Shown piece after piece: positions 9,135 through 17,131 of a stretch of 64,000 nucleotides of DNA (positions within the stretch are counted from its first letter, which is position 1; each line of letters begins with the position of its first letter). The translations under genes were made by a program, and so were the position numbers. Where the stretch lies: assembly GCF_014695975.1 (NCBI RefSeq), contig NZ_JACJPI010000060.1, positions 58,919 through 122,918 on the forward strand. The letters are read 5' to 3'. This DNA comes from Leptolyngbya sp. FACHB-321 (GTDB lineage: Bacteria; Cyanobacteriota; Cyanobacteriia; Leptolyngbyales; Leptolyngbyaceae). A model generated the notes under the pieces. It saw only the letters and a list, made by a program, of their open reading frames with translations, was not told the DNA's origin and did not search any database.

Positions 9135-9269
9135 AAGACGACACGATCAGGATTTACACGATCGGGCACAAGTGAACCTGGCACAAGCTAATTGGGCACA
9201 AATCGATCAGGCACAAGTGAACCGAGTGCAAATTAGATGACCACAAGTTAATCGGGCGTAACTAACGAT
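9135..9269. repeat. 15-bp degenerate tandem repeat (about 9 units)
   Basis: Units of 15 bp run in register from 9135 to 9269. The best copies are GGCACAAGTGAACCT (9165-9179), GGCACAAGCTAATTG (9180-9194), GGCACAAATCGATCA (9195-9209) and GGCACAAGTGAACCG (9210-9224), with weaker units on both sides. The array lies directly upstream of the minus-strand gene at 8136-9110, where its promoter would be. Read on the plus strand it encodes AQVNL-AQANW-AQIDQ-AQVNR before a stop, a pattern like pentapeptide repeats. Confidence 0.7.
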
Positions 9270-9543
9270 GGTAAGCGACTTAAGGGCGACTGAACAGATT
9301 AACCCTTTCTCCAATCTTGTCGGTGGGTTACACATCCACCCCTTCACCCCGTTACTCCTTCACTCCCCCACCTCTTCACGCCCTCACCCCCTCCATCAGT
9401 CCAATGTTATCCGGCAGACGGTCAGGATCGTTTATCTGAGGTAAGCTGATTGGCTATACTTGGACAGCAAGGACAGCAAGGCGATGACGAATCCTTCGCT
9501 ATCAATCTGAGTTCGGTGCCTGCTCTGTTACGCGAGTACTTGA
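9270..9543. other. C/T-rich spacer upstream of phoU
   Basis: This stretch contains low-complexity runs of CCCCTTCACCCC type (about 9335-9395), which recur as interspersed filler in this genome, and then the presumed phoU promoter. No gene or clear regulatory box is seen. Confidence 0.4.
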
Positions 9544-10197
9544 TTGGAAACACCACGACTCATCCGCGCCCACTTTGACCGCCAGCTCAAACGCATCCAA
9601 CGTGACGTTCTGCGTATGGGCGCGCTGGTGGAAAACTCCTTTTGGCTGGCGCGTCAGGCATTGTTCGATCGTGACTTAGATGCGCCAGGGAAAATTGCGC
9701 TTCAAGATAAGCAGATTGACAAACTCTACCGCCAGATTGAGCAAGACTGCGTTAGCCTCATTGCACTTCAGGCTCCTGTTGCCCAAGACCTGCGCCTCCT
9801 GAGCGCCATGATGCAACTCATCCGCGATCTGGAGCGCATTGGCGACTATGCCGAAGACCTGGGCGAAATTGCGATTCTTCTCTTTCCTTATCCGCCACCA
9901 AGCTATATGGGGCGGGTACAAATGATGTGCGATCGCTGTCGGGCAATGCTGGCAATGAGCCTGGCAGCGCTGTCTGACCTGGATGCTGAATCAGGGTTGC
10001 AAATCAAAATCAAAGACGATGCGGTTGATCTCGATTACGAAACGCTTTACGACCTGCTGGCACATCAGCGCGATGTGCCTGGCATTGTTGAACCGATCGT
10101 CCTAATGATTCTCGTGATCCGTCATATGGAACGTATGGCAGACCACGCTACCAATATTGGCAAGCGCGTTGCTTATATCGTCACCGGACAGCGATAG
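9544..10197 (+). CDS. phoU: Phosphate transport system regulator PhoU
   Basis: The 217-residue, all-helical protein contains two PhoU repeats. The first has L-RMG-LVE--FWLARQAL and D--ID-LY-QIEQDCV-LIALQAP; the second has the matching CRAMLAMSLAALSDLD and D--VDLDYETLYDLL. The conserved RDLERIGDYAEDLGEI and RHMERMADHATNIGKR metal-binding signatures are both intact. PhoU represses the Pho regulon and limits phosphate uptake by acting between the PstSCAB transporter and the PhoR-type kinase. The start is TTG at 9544. No pst genes are adjacent, but part of phoU is duplicated 1.5 kb downstream. Confidence 0.93.
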   Translation: METPRLIRAHFDRQLKRIQRDVLRMGALVENSFWLARQALFDRDLDAPGKIALQDKQIDKLYRQIEQDCVSLIALQAPVAQDLRLLSAMMQLIRDLERIGDYAEDLGEIAILLFPYPPPSYMGRVQMMCDRCRAMLAMSLAALSDLDAESGLQIKIKDDAVDLDYETLYDLLAHQRDVPGIVEPIVLMILVIRHMERMADHATNIGKRVAYIVTGQR

Positions 10198-10685
10198 TCA
10201 CAGTGATCTGGCGATCGCTGGAACCGTTGCTATCCTCGACACTCATCCCCACGTCAGACTCATCTACACCAATCCTCTGCTCATCGACGAGCACGGTCAT
10301 GACCAGGGCTGAGGCAGGCTCTGTCGCGCTCCCTACACTAAAGACCATTTGCTCGCTGATTTCATACCTTTCACTTCCGCCTGCTGCGGCGCACTGCCTA
10401 CAAATAAGGGAGATCGTACTAATCATCTAATCATGCCCAACAGAACAGTGCGTTTGCTGATCAGCAACGCACCCTACAAGATCGGCGATCGTACTAAAAC
10501 AGATTAAAAACTTAAGAAAGATGACATATTATTTGTATTTTTAGTTTCAGCAGCATACAAAGTTAATCCAATTTGTCTATTAGCTTAAGAGTCAGTTCGA
10601 TCAAACTATACAGCTAACTATAGATTAGTGTTTTGTATATCCAAATTAGTACCTTGTATATCCAAATTATTTATTGGAAGTGTTT
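10198..10685. other. Spacer downstream of phoU, becoming AT-rich
   Basis: The first 230 bases have ordinary composition and contain short open frames on both strands, none with family resemblance. From about 10500 the DNA turns AT-rich. It holds a 16-bp direct repeat, TTGTATATCCAAATTA, at 10633-10648 and 10654-10669 (21-bp period), just past the 3' end of the minus-strand orphan gene. Confidence 0.5.
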
Positions 10686-11084
10686 CTAGTTATACCAATA
10701 GTACCCATCGGCAGAACCACCACTCCTACTTCTAATAACATCAAGATCACAATAACTGCCAGAATAGCTTCCTAGAGTTCCGAGATCAGTTTTCTTAAAC
10801 TGCCAATTAGGTTGCTTAGAAGAGCGCCAAGGCTTAGCAATATGGGTACTACCTCCTTCTTCCTTAAACCAAATTAGAGCAGAATTTTGTTTGTAATCTA
10901 TCACCTTGATGATTTTTGCGTAACTAATCAAACACCCGTCATCAGAAGCTTGTCTGATAGCAGGATAGAACTCAGATGCATATTGCCGCGAAAGATACTC
11001 CCATTTGCCATAAGTACATCCAATTACTGCTAACACAAATCCACCAAGAGCAAAGTGAATTGGAAATCCAGATTTCTTCTTCAT
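10686..11084 (-). CDS. Hypothetical membrane-anchored protein in AT-rich insert
   Basis: The 132-residue product starts MKKKSGFPIHF and has one N-terminal hydrophobic segment (FALGGFVLAVIGC) that could be a membrane anchor or a lipoprotein-like signal. The rest is soluble, rich in Ser, Tyr and Lys, with two Cys residues that might form a disulfide. No family is recognised. The DNA is visibly more AT-rich than its neighbours, and the gene lies between phoU and a decayed partial copy of phoU, so it was probably acquired. A GGAG-like site (GTAGGAGAT) lies before the ATG at 11084. Confidence 0.55.
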   Translation of the reverse strand: MKKKSGFPIHFALGGFVLAVIGCTYGKWEYLSRQYASEFYPAIRQASDDGCLISYAKIIKVIDYKQNSALIWFKEEGGSTHIAKPWRSSKQPNWQFKKTDLGTLGSYSGSYCDLDVIRSRSGGSADGYYWYN

Positions 11085-11433
11085 AGCAAATCTCCTACAA
11101 TTTTCTTGGCTGCATCTGTACTAATTTTAATAAAGAAGTATGTTTTCACCTCAATCACTGCAATCACTTCTTGCTATAAATTAATTACTCGTAAGATAAT
11201 GATAGCTCACTTATTTTTGCCCTAGAAGATGAGGGGTGATGCGCTGAGAGAATAACTCCGTCTCTCTTCCCATGTCCCCCTCCAGTTCCCTAATTACCAC
11301 CACCTACAACTCACCTACAACTCACCTACAACTGGACAAATGATCCATCTCCACGAGTGCTACTTAGCCTTGTAGGTTAGGTTGAAGAGCGATCGCTCGT
11401 GAAGAACGGTGTTCAATTGAGCTTTAGAATGTG
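11085..11433. other. Spacer with an 11-bp triplicate repeat
   Basis: The region upstream of the orphan gene is AT-rich to about 11220 and then has C/T-rich filler. CACCTACAACT is repeated three times without gaps at 11301-11311, 11312-11322 and 11323-11333. No gene is seen. Confidence 0.5.
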
Positions 11434-11577
11434 GATATGCGATCGCTGTCAGGCAATGCTGGCGATGAGTCTGGCTGCGCTGTCTGACCTGGATACTGAA
11501 TCAGGGTTGGAGATCAAAATTAGAGACGATGACTATTGATCTCGATTACGAAACGCTTTACAACCTGTTGGTACATC
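11434..11577 (+). pseudogene. Decayed internal fragment of phoU
   Basis: This stretch matches bases about 9924-10066 of phoU at a constant offset of 1510, broken by a single 1-base insertion near 11531. Translated in the phoU frame it reads CDRCQAMLAMSLAALSDLD and on to IKIRDD, nearly identical to PhoU, and then hits a stop because of the frameshift. Neither end of phoU is present. It is therefore a relic of a tandem duplication or of a second phoU gene. It lies 78 bases upstream of cobB and cannot make a working protein. Confidence 0.85.
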
Positions 11578-11654
11578 GTTCAATAAGGCTAAACGTTGTT
11601 GATTGGTTGATTTTCGCTCTAGACTCTAACAACTAACACCTCATCACTATTGAG

Positions 11655-13046
11655 ATGGCGCTAATTGTTGCTGGAGAACGTAGTGGCGTTGGTAAAACAA
11701 CGGTCACATTGGCACTGCTTTCTGCTTTAAAGCGGCGGAATATGTCGGTGCAGTCGTTTAAGGTTGGTCCTGACTACATCGACCCAATGTTTCATCGCTA
11801 TGTGACGGGGCGTGCTTGCCGCAATCTTGATCCGATGTTGACTTCAGAAGCGTATGTGCAGCAATGTTTTGATCACCATGCTCAAACTGCGACTCATGCC
11901 CTTGTGGAAGGTGTGATGGGGCTTTTTGATGGTGCCGCTGGGCAAGAAGGGTTTGCGAGTACGGCTCACGTTGCCCGTTTGCTAGACTTGCCGATTCTGC
12001 TGGTGCTGAACTGTGGGGGTCTATCGCACTCGATCGCCGCGATCGTCCACGGCTACCGTTCCTTTGATCCTCGCCTTCAAGTTGCGGGCATTGTGCTGAA
12101 TCGCGTTGGCAGCGATCGTCACCTGGAAATCCTCAAAGCTGCTTTGGAGCCGCTCAACATACCGATTCTCGGAGTCCTGCGCCGTGAAGATGGTATTGCG
12201 ATCCCCGATCGTCATTTGGGACTTGTGCCCACGGCTGAACTAGAAAACCTGAATACTGTGGTTGAGCAGCTGGCACATCTGGGAGACACCTGTTTTGACT
12301 GGGCACAATTGATGCCATTGTTGGAACAGCGGTCAGCGATCAGTGGTCAGCAGTTAGAACTTACTCCCCCTCTCCCCCCTTACTCCTCACTCCCCCCTCC
12401 TCCCCCCTCACCCCGCATCGCGATCGCCCATGACTCTGCCTTCAGCTTCTACTACGCCGATAACCTGGATTTGCTCAAGGCACTAGGAGCCGAGCTAGTG
12501 TTCTGGAGTCCTATGCGCGATCGCGTTTTACCAGACAACATTCAAGGACTTTACTTCGGTGGTGGTTTCCCTGAAGTGTTCGCCGAACAATTAGCTGAAA
12601 ACGAGTCAGCGCGTGCGGCTGTACGAGCTGCTATCCGAGACGGAATGCCAACCTACGCCGAGTGCGGTGGGTTGATGTATCTATGCGAAAAAATCACCAA
12701 TTTTGAAGGACAAGCGTTTCCAATGGTGGGAATATTGCCGACAACAGCCATGATGGGCAAGCGCTTAACGCTGGGTTATCGAGACGCGATCGCCCTCCAA
12801 GACGGTTTGCTTCTAGACAAAGGCTCTACTATTCGAGGGCACGAATTCCATCGATCGCACCTCACTTTAGAATCGCACTCGCCCCTCTTCGCTCTACACT
12901 CTTCCCACTCCTCACTGCCTAATGAAGGCTGGCATTACCCTAATCTCCATGCCTCTTACCTCCATCTTCACTGGGGCGCAAGACCCGACATCCCTCAGCG
13001 CTTTTTAGAACGCTGTGCCGCTAGCGCTGTGTTGTCTAGGGCTTGA
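11655..13046 (+). CDS. cobB: Cobyrinic acid a,c-diamide synthase
   Basis: The 463-residue enzyme amidates the a and c side chains of (hydrogeno)cobyrinic acid, using ATP and glutamine, in cobalamin synthesis. The N-terminal dethiobiotin-synthetase-like ATPase domain has the P-loop GERSGVGKTT (7-16), followed by KVGPDYIDPMFH and EGVMGLFDG. The C-terminal GATase_3 domain carries the nucleophile Cys337 (AECGGLMYLC) and ends with the His-containing HLHWG. Between the domains (residues about 226-254) is a Pro/Ser-rich segment. Its DNA is TCAGCAG-type and CTCCCC-type repeat otherwise seen between genes. A second Ser-rich run (SHSPLFALHSSHSS) near residue 410 looks similar. No cobalamin riboswitch was recognised upstream. 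Confidence 0.93.
   Translation: MALIVAGERSGVGKTTVTLALLSALKRRNMSVQSFKVGPDYIDPMFHRYVTGRACRNLDPMLTSEAYVQQCFDHHAQTATHALVEGVMGLFDGAAGQEGFASTAHVARLLDLPILLVLNCGGLSHSIAAIVHGYRSFDPRLQVAGIVLNRVGSDRHLEILKAALEPLNIPILGVLRREDGIAIPDRHLGLVPTAELENLNTVVEQLAHLGDTCFDWAQLMPLLEQRSAISGQQLELTPPLPPYSSLPPPPPSPRIAIAHDSAFSFYYADNLDLLKALGAELVFWSPMRDRVLPDNIQGLYFGGGFPEVFAEQLAENESARAAVRAAIRDGMPTYAECGGLMYLCEKITNFEGQAFPMVGILPTTAMMGKRLTLGYRDAIALQDGLLLDKGSTIRGHEFHRSHLTLESHSPLFALHSSHSSLPNEGWHYPNLHASYLHLHWGARPDIPQRFLERCAASAVLSRA
12331..12416. repeat. Intergenic-type low-complexity insert inside cobB
   Basis: The segment reads as GGTCAGCGATCAGTGGTCAGC-type heptamer repeats followed by C/T-rich CTCCCCC runs. Both are common filler in this genome's spacers (compare 51802-51855 and 9335-9395). 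It keeps the cobB frame open and encodes a Ser/Gln then Pro-rich linker exactly at the domain boundary. Confidence 0.7.
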
Positions 13047-13117
13047 TTAACACTAAGGTTTAGCGACCCGCTATCCTGGGGTATAGTGGCTTGTCTAGGG
13101 CAAGGTTAAACGGGCAT

Positions 13118-14002
13118 ATGGTCGGATCAGTAGAGCGAATTGAACAGGAACTTGCAGCATTAGACAAAGCAACTGGTGCGATCGCAGATGAGTTCTACAA
13201 TGCTTACTCAAGCTACCTTACGGTCTTGGGGCAGGCAGTACGTCAGCAGTTGATCCTTGCCAGTTACCACGTTTGTACACAGGGCTATCCAGAATCGTTC
13301 TTAAAGTTGTCCTATAGTCAAAGACAGCAGTTACAGCAGCGCTTGCGGACGCTCTCGCAGCAGGTGCAGGAAGAGGTCTTAGCCCAACTACATGTTCCTG
13401 TTGTCATTGATGATCCAGACGTAGAGCCAGTTGCCTCCTTGCCTGTTGTAGATGAGCTAACGGCTTTAGATTCATTGCCCTCTACGCCAACGCCTGCTCC
13501 GGTTGTAGCGCCTGTATCCTCCCCAACAGAACCACGATCGCTGACTCCGGTTGACCTGGCACGATGGCACGAAGAACTGGAACACGCGATCGTGGCTGAA
13601 CTAAAAACAGCCTCCCACGCGGCAAATCGGCTGTTGCAACAAGCCAATATCCTCCCCCCAAAGTTGCCCGAACCCGTTTTGGAAGCCGCCGCAAAGGCAG
13701 ATCTCTCAGACGCTAGAGCCGGAACGCCCAATCTGCTCAATTTATTAGTTGAAACGAGTAGCAAAACGGCTGAAAACGACGACGATGAATCTCCCAAACA
13801 TTCGGTCATGCACATCGTTGCTATCTCTCTACGACTTGCCGAAATTGAGTTCGCCGCGCCAGCAGTGACGGCAGCCCGCAGCAAAATCCGTAGTCTCTTC
13901 GCTCAACTTAAGACTTTAGGGCGTGAGTATCGAAAAAAACAGCGTGAACGATCGATTGCAGAAGCGCAAGCCGCATGGCGATCGACCTGGACGGAAGACT
14001 AG
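13118..14002 (+). CDS. Conserved hypothetical helical protein upstream of recG
   Basis: The product is about 294 residues from the ATG at 13118 (a TTG at 13091 would add nine). Residues 1-110 are helical, with VERIEQELAALDKAT, a YLTVLGQAVRQQLILASYHVCTQ helix and a Q-rich coiled-coil-like stretch. A Pro/Val/Ala-rich linker comes next, then a second helical region (HEELEHAIVAELKTASHAANRLLQQANILP). A basic C-terminal helix (ARSKIRSLFAQLKTLGREYRKKQRERS) ends it. No enzymatic motif is visible. It lies 39 bases ahead of recG on the same strand and is probably cotranscribed with it. Function is unknown. Confidence 0.7.
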   Translation: MVGSVERIEQELAALDKATGAIADEFYNAYSSYLTVLGQAVRQQLILASYHVCTQGYPESFLKLSYSQRQQLQQRLRTLSQQVQEEVLAQLHVPVVIDDPDVEPVASLPVVDELTALDSLPSTPTPAPVVAPVSSPTEPRSLTPVDLARWHEELEHAIVAELKTASHAANRLLQQANILPPKLPEPVLEAAAKADLSDARAGTPNLLNLLVETSSKTAENDDDESPKHSVMHIVAISLRLAEIEFAAPAVTAARSKIRSLFAQLKTLGREYRKKQRERSIAEAQAAWRSTWTED

Positions 14003-14041
14003 AGGAAGGGGGAGTCGGGACTTGGGAGTAGGGAGTAGAAA

Positions 14042-16606
14042 ATGAGTATGAGTCACTCAGAACAAGAGCCAATGGCTCCCGAATCGCCAACACCTGCTAC
14101 CCCTCACCCCTCCCTCCTCCCTCCTCACCCTGCACCCGACTGGATTCGCCTCCAAAAAGCGCTCTCTGTCGAAGCAGAACGTGGTTTCAATGATTTAGAA
14201 GGCAAACAGCATCGCTTTAGTGAATTCATTAGCCTGACACTAAGCCAGTCGCCTGCTCTGTTGCCCGCGATCGACCAACATCGCTGGCAAGAACTGGGCA
14301 AACAATTCATCACCTATTCAGAACTATCCTTCTCTCAACGGCAGCATTTAGTCGCAGATACGCGACGGTTTTTGCATCATGTACGTCAAGTCTGTGAGGA
14401 CGCAGGGAAAGGAGAGAAAGGAGAGGAGCGAGGCGTTGGGGCATCATCGACAGGGGCAGTGAAGGCTCCTAAAACGACTCCTTTGGTCGAGGCGGGTCGT
14501 GCTGCCACTCTTGATCAAGCGGTGACTTACCTGACGGGCATTGGTCCTAAAAATGCAGAGAAACTAGCCAAGTTAGGGCTGATTACGGTGCGGGATGTGC
14601 TTTTTTACTACCCGCGAGACCACCTTGACTATGCGCGTCAGGTTAACATTCGGGACTTAAAAGAAGGCGAAACAGTAACGCTGATGGGCACTGTGAAGCG
14701 CTGTACGTGCTTTTCTAGCCCACGCAATACCAAGCTGACAATTTTGGAGTTGCTCGTTCGCGATCACACAGGACAGATCAAGCTAGGTCGATTTTTTGCG
14801 GGTAGTCGCTATAGCAATCGCGGTTGGCAAGAGCAGCAGAAGCGGCTGTATCCACCGGGAGCCACGATCGCCGCCTCTGGGCTAGTCAAAAAAAGCAAAT
14901 TTGGCATGACGCTAGATAACCCCGACATCGAGGTTTTGCAGCATTCTGGTGAGGCGATCGACTCCCTTACGGTAGGACGTGTCGTACCCATTTACCCATT
15001 GACAGAAGGCGTCGATGCCGCACTGGTTCGACGAGCGGTGATTGCAGCACTGCCGGCTGTGAAGCAACTTCAGGAAGCGTTACCAGAAAACTTGCGAGAG
15101 CAGTACGGGTTGGTGGGCATTCAGGAGGCGATCGCCCACATCCACTTTCCGCCCGATGGTGCGGCTTTGGATAATGCACGTCGTCGTCTGGTGTTTGACG
15201 AATTCTTTTACCTGCAACTGGGTTTACTCAAGCGTCGTCAGAGCCAACGTCAGATTCAGGCAAGCGCTGTCATGGCTCCCACAGGTCAATTGATCGATCA
15301 GTTCTACGAAAACCTGCCCTTTCAAATGACCAATGCCCAGGAGCGGGTGATTAACGACATTCTTAACGATTTGCAAAAGCCAACGCCCATGAATCGTCTG
15401 GTACAAGGCGATGTTGGCTCTGGAAAGACGGTTGTGGCAGTCGTTGCCCTACTTGCTGCGATTCAGTCGGGCTATCAAACGGCGATGATGGCTCCCACTG
15501 AAGTGCTGGCAGAACAACACTATCGCAAGCTAGTCGGCTGGTTTAATCTGCTGCATCTGCCTGTCGAGTTGCTGACAGGTTCCACAAAAGCTGCCAAGCG
15601 ACGCGAAATTCATGCCCAGCTACAAACAGGTGAATTGCCCTTGTTGGTAGGCACGCACGCGCTAATTCAAGACACGGTGAACTTTCAGCGCTTAGGGCTG
15701 GTGGCGATCGACGAACAGCACCGCTTTGGCGTACAGCAACGGGCACGACTCCAGCAAAAGGGCGAACATCCCCATGTGCTGACTATGACAGCAACTCCCA
15801 TTCCCCGCACCCTAGCACTCACCCTGCATGGCGACCTGGATGTAAGCCAAATTGACGAACTGCCGCCTGGACGCAAAGCAATTCAAACCACTGTGTTGGC
15901 AGGCAAAGAGCGGATGCAGGCGTATGACCTGATTCGCCGCGAGATTGCCCAGGGACGACAGGTGTATGTGGTGTTGCCGCTGGTGGAAGAGTCGGAAAAA
16001 CTGGATTTGAAGTCGGCGATCGACGAACATCACACACTGCAAGAGAGTGTCTTCCCCGAATTTACGGTGGGTCTGCTGCATGGACGCATGACTTCTGCTG
16101 AAAAAGATGATGCCATCACTCGCTTCCGCGACAACGAAACGCAAATCCTTGTCTCTACAACGGTGGTAGAAGTGGGTGTCGATGTTCCCAATGCCACGGT
16201 GATGCTCATCGAACACGCCGATCGCTTTGGGCTTTCTCAACTGCACCAGCTACGGGGACGGGTGGGGCGTGGCGGCTCCCAGTCATTCTGTTTGCTGATG
16301 AGCAGCTCCAAAACCGAAACGGCACGACAACGGCTGAAAGTGCTGGAACAATCGCAGGATGGCTTCTTTATCTCTGAGATGGATATGCGCTTTCGGGGTC
16401 CTGGTGAGGTGCTAGGCACTCGTCAATCTGGCTTACCCGATTTTGCGCTGGCAAGTTTGGTAGAGGATCAAGATGTGCTGGAACTGGCACGACAGGCAGC
16501 CGAAAAAGTAATGGCAAAAGACGAAACCCTAAGCCGCTGGACACTCATGCAGCAAGAGCTAGACTACCGCTATCGCCGCTTAATGGGAGGCGCAATTCTA
16601 ACGTGA
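14042..16606 (+). CDS. recG: ATP-dependent DNA helicase RecG
   Basis: The 854-residue protein is a superfamily 2 helicase that reverses stalled replication forks and branch-migrates recombination intermediates. A cyanobacterium-type N-terminal extension (about 1-155) precedes the wedge (OB) domain, which starts with LTGIGPKNAEKLAKLGL. The helicase core follows: Walker A GDVGSGKT near residue 457, the Walker B DEQH box near 557, TATPIPRTL, and the RecG-type motif VI QLRGRVGRG. The protein is longer than E. coli RecG because of this extension, which includes Pro/His-rich and Lys/Glu-rich low-complexity runs encoded by repeat-like DNA. The ATG at 14042 follows a GGGAGTAGGGAG stretch. Confidence 0.95.
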   Translation: MSMSHSEQEPMAPESPTPATPHPSLLPPHPAPDWIRLQKALSVEAERGFNDLEGKQHRFSEFISLTLSQSPALLPAIDQHRWQELGKQFITYSELSFSQRQHLVADTRRFLHHVRQVCEDAGKGEKGEERGVGASSTGAVKAPKTTPLVEAGRAATLDQAVTYLTGIGPKNAEKLAKLGLITVRDVLFYYPRDHLDYARQVNIRDLKEGETVTLMGTVKRCTCFSSPRNTKLTILELLVRDHTGQIKLGRFFAGSRYSNRGWQEQQKRLYPPGATIAASGLVKKSKFGMTLDNPDIEVLQHSGEAIDSLTVGRVVPIYPLTEGVDAALVRRAVIAALPAVKQLQEALPENLREQYGLVGIQEAIAHIHFPPDGAALDNARRRLVFDEFFYLQLGLLKRRQSQRQIQASAVMAPTGQLIDQFYENLPFQMTNAQERVINDILNDLQKPTPMNRLVQGDVGSGKTVVAVVALLAAIQSGYQTAMMAPTEVLAEQHYRKLVGWFNLLHLPVELLTGSTKAAKRREIHAQLQTGELPLLVGTHALIQDTVNFQRLGLVAIDEQHRFGVQQRARLQQKGEHPHVLTMTATPIPRTLALTLHGDLDVSQIDELPPGRKAIQTTVLAGKERMQAYDLIRREIAQGRQVYVVLPLVEESEKLDLKSAIDEHHTLQESVFPEFTVGLLHGRMTSAEKDDAITRFRDNETQILVSTTVVEVGVDVPNATVMLIEHADRFGLSQLHQLRGRVGRGGSQSFCLLMSSSKTETARQRLKVLEQSQDGFFISEMDMRFRGPGEVLGTRQSGLPDFALASLVEDQDVLELARQAAEKVMAKDETLSRWTLMQQELDYRYRRLMGGAILT

Positions 16607-16639
16607 TACCGACTCAGCTAGAATTCTTGGGAGGCAGGG

Positions 16640-17038
16640 ATGGCTCAGTTTCAACTCTTTGATTCAGTGAAATTAACGGAGGTGATCGCGCTGTCTGAAG
16701 GAGAGCTTGCACCCGAAGGCACACCAGGAGCCATTGTTGAAGTACTAAAAGATGGCGAAGCCTACTTAGTAGAACTCTTGGGTGGCTGGGTGAAAAGCAA
16801 TGAAGAGGGAAATTTCATTCCAGCGACCCCAGACGAACCAGATGCATTTGTAGAAACATTGGGCGTAGAACTGGTATATCCGCAACAGTTGCAGTTAGTA
16901 AAAGCAGCACAAGAAACTACAGGGATACGAGGACAATTAACCGCTGCTTTGAATGAGTTACCAGAAGATTTAATAGCAGAAGTCCGTGATTTCGCTGAAT
17001 TTTTGCGACAGAAGCAGCAAAAGAAAGTTGTTTCGTGA
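16640..17038 (+). CDS. DUF4926 domain protein with DUF2281-like tail (antitoxin-like)
   Basis: The 132-residue protein joins two small modules. Residues 1-80 are a DUF4926 domain (FDSVKLTEVIAL, EGTPGAIVEVLKDGEAYLVEL), a family usually found alone as a short antitoxin-like protein. Residues 100-128 (LNELPEDLIAEVRDFAEFL) match the helical DUF2281/VapB-type antitoxin tail. A strong GGGAGG lies 9 bases before the ATG. It follows recG by 33 bases and precedes the AbiJ-like nuclease gene by 94 bases on the same strand. No standard partner toxin is next to it. Whether it neutralises the nuclease is an inference from position only. Confidence 0.7.
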   Translation: MAQFQLFDSVKLTEVIALSEGELAPEGTPGAIVEVLKDGEAYLVELLGGWVKSNEEGNFIPATPDEPDAFVETLGVELVYPQQLQLVKAAQETTGIRGQLTAALNELPEDLIAEVRDFAEFLRQKQQKKVVS

Positions 17039-17131
17039 ATGGGCGATCGTAGATGAAGAGCAGCGATCGGTTCAAAGGCAACGATCTAATGTCAGAATTG
17101 TTTTGATAGTGTTTGCAGCATGGTTGTATAA

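Noticed and set aside
10181..10430. Overlapping open frames on both strands after phoU
   Set aside because: The two strands give equally plausible short products, neither with known features; a third frame gives a 51-codon product with similar weakness.
11085..11654. Cobalamin riboswitch upstream of cobB
   Set aside because: No B12-box-like sequence (AGCCACTG type) was found; the region holds repeats and the phoU relic.
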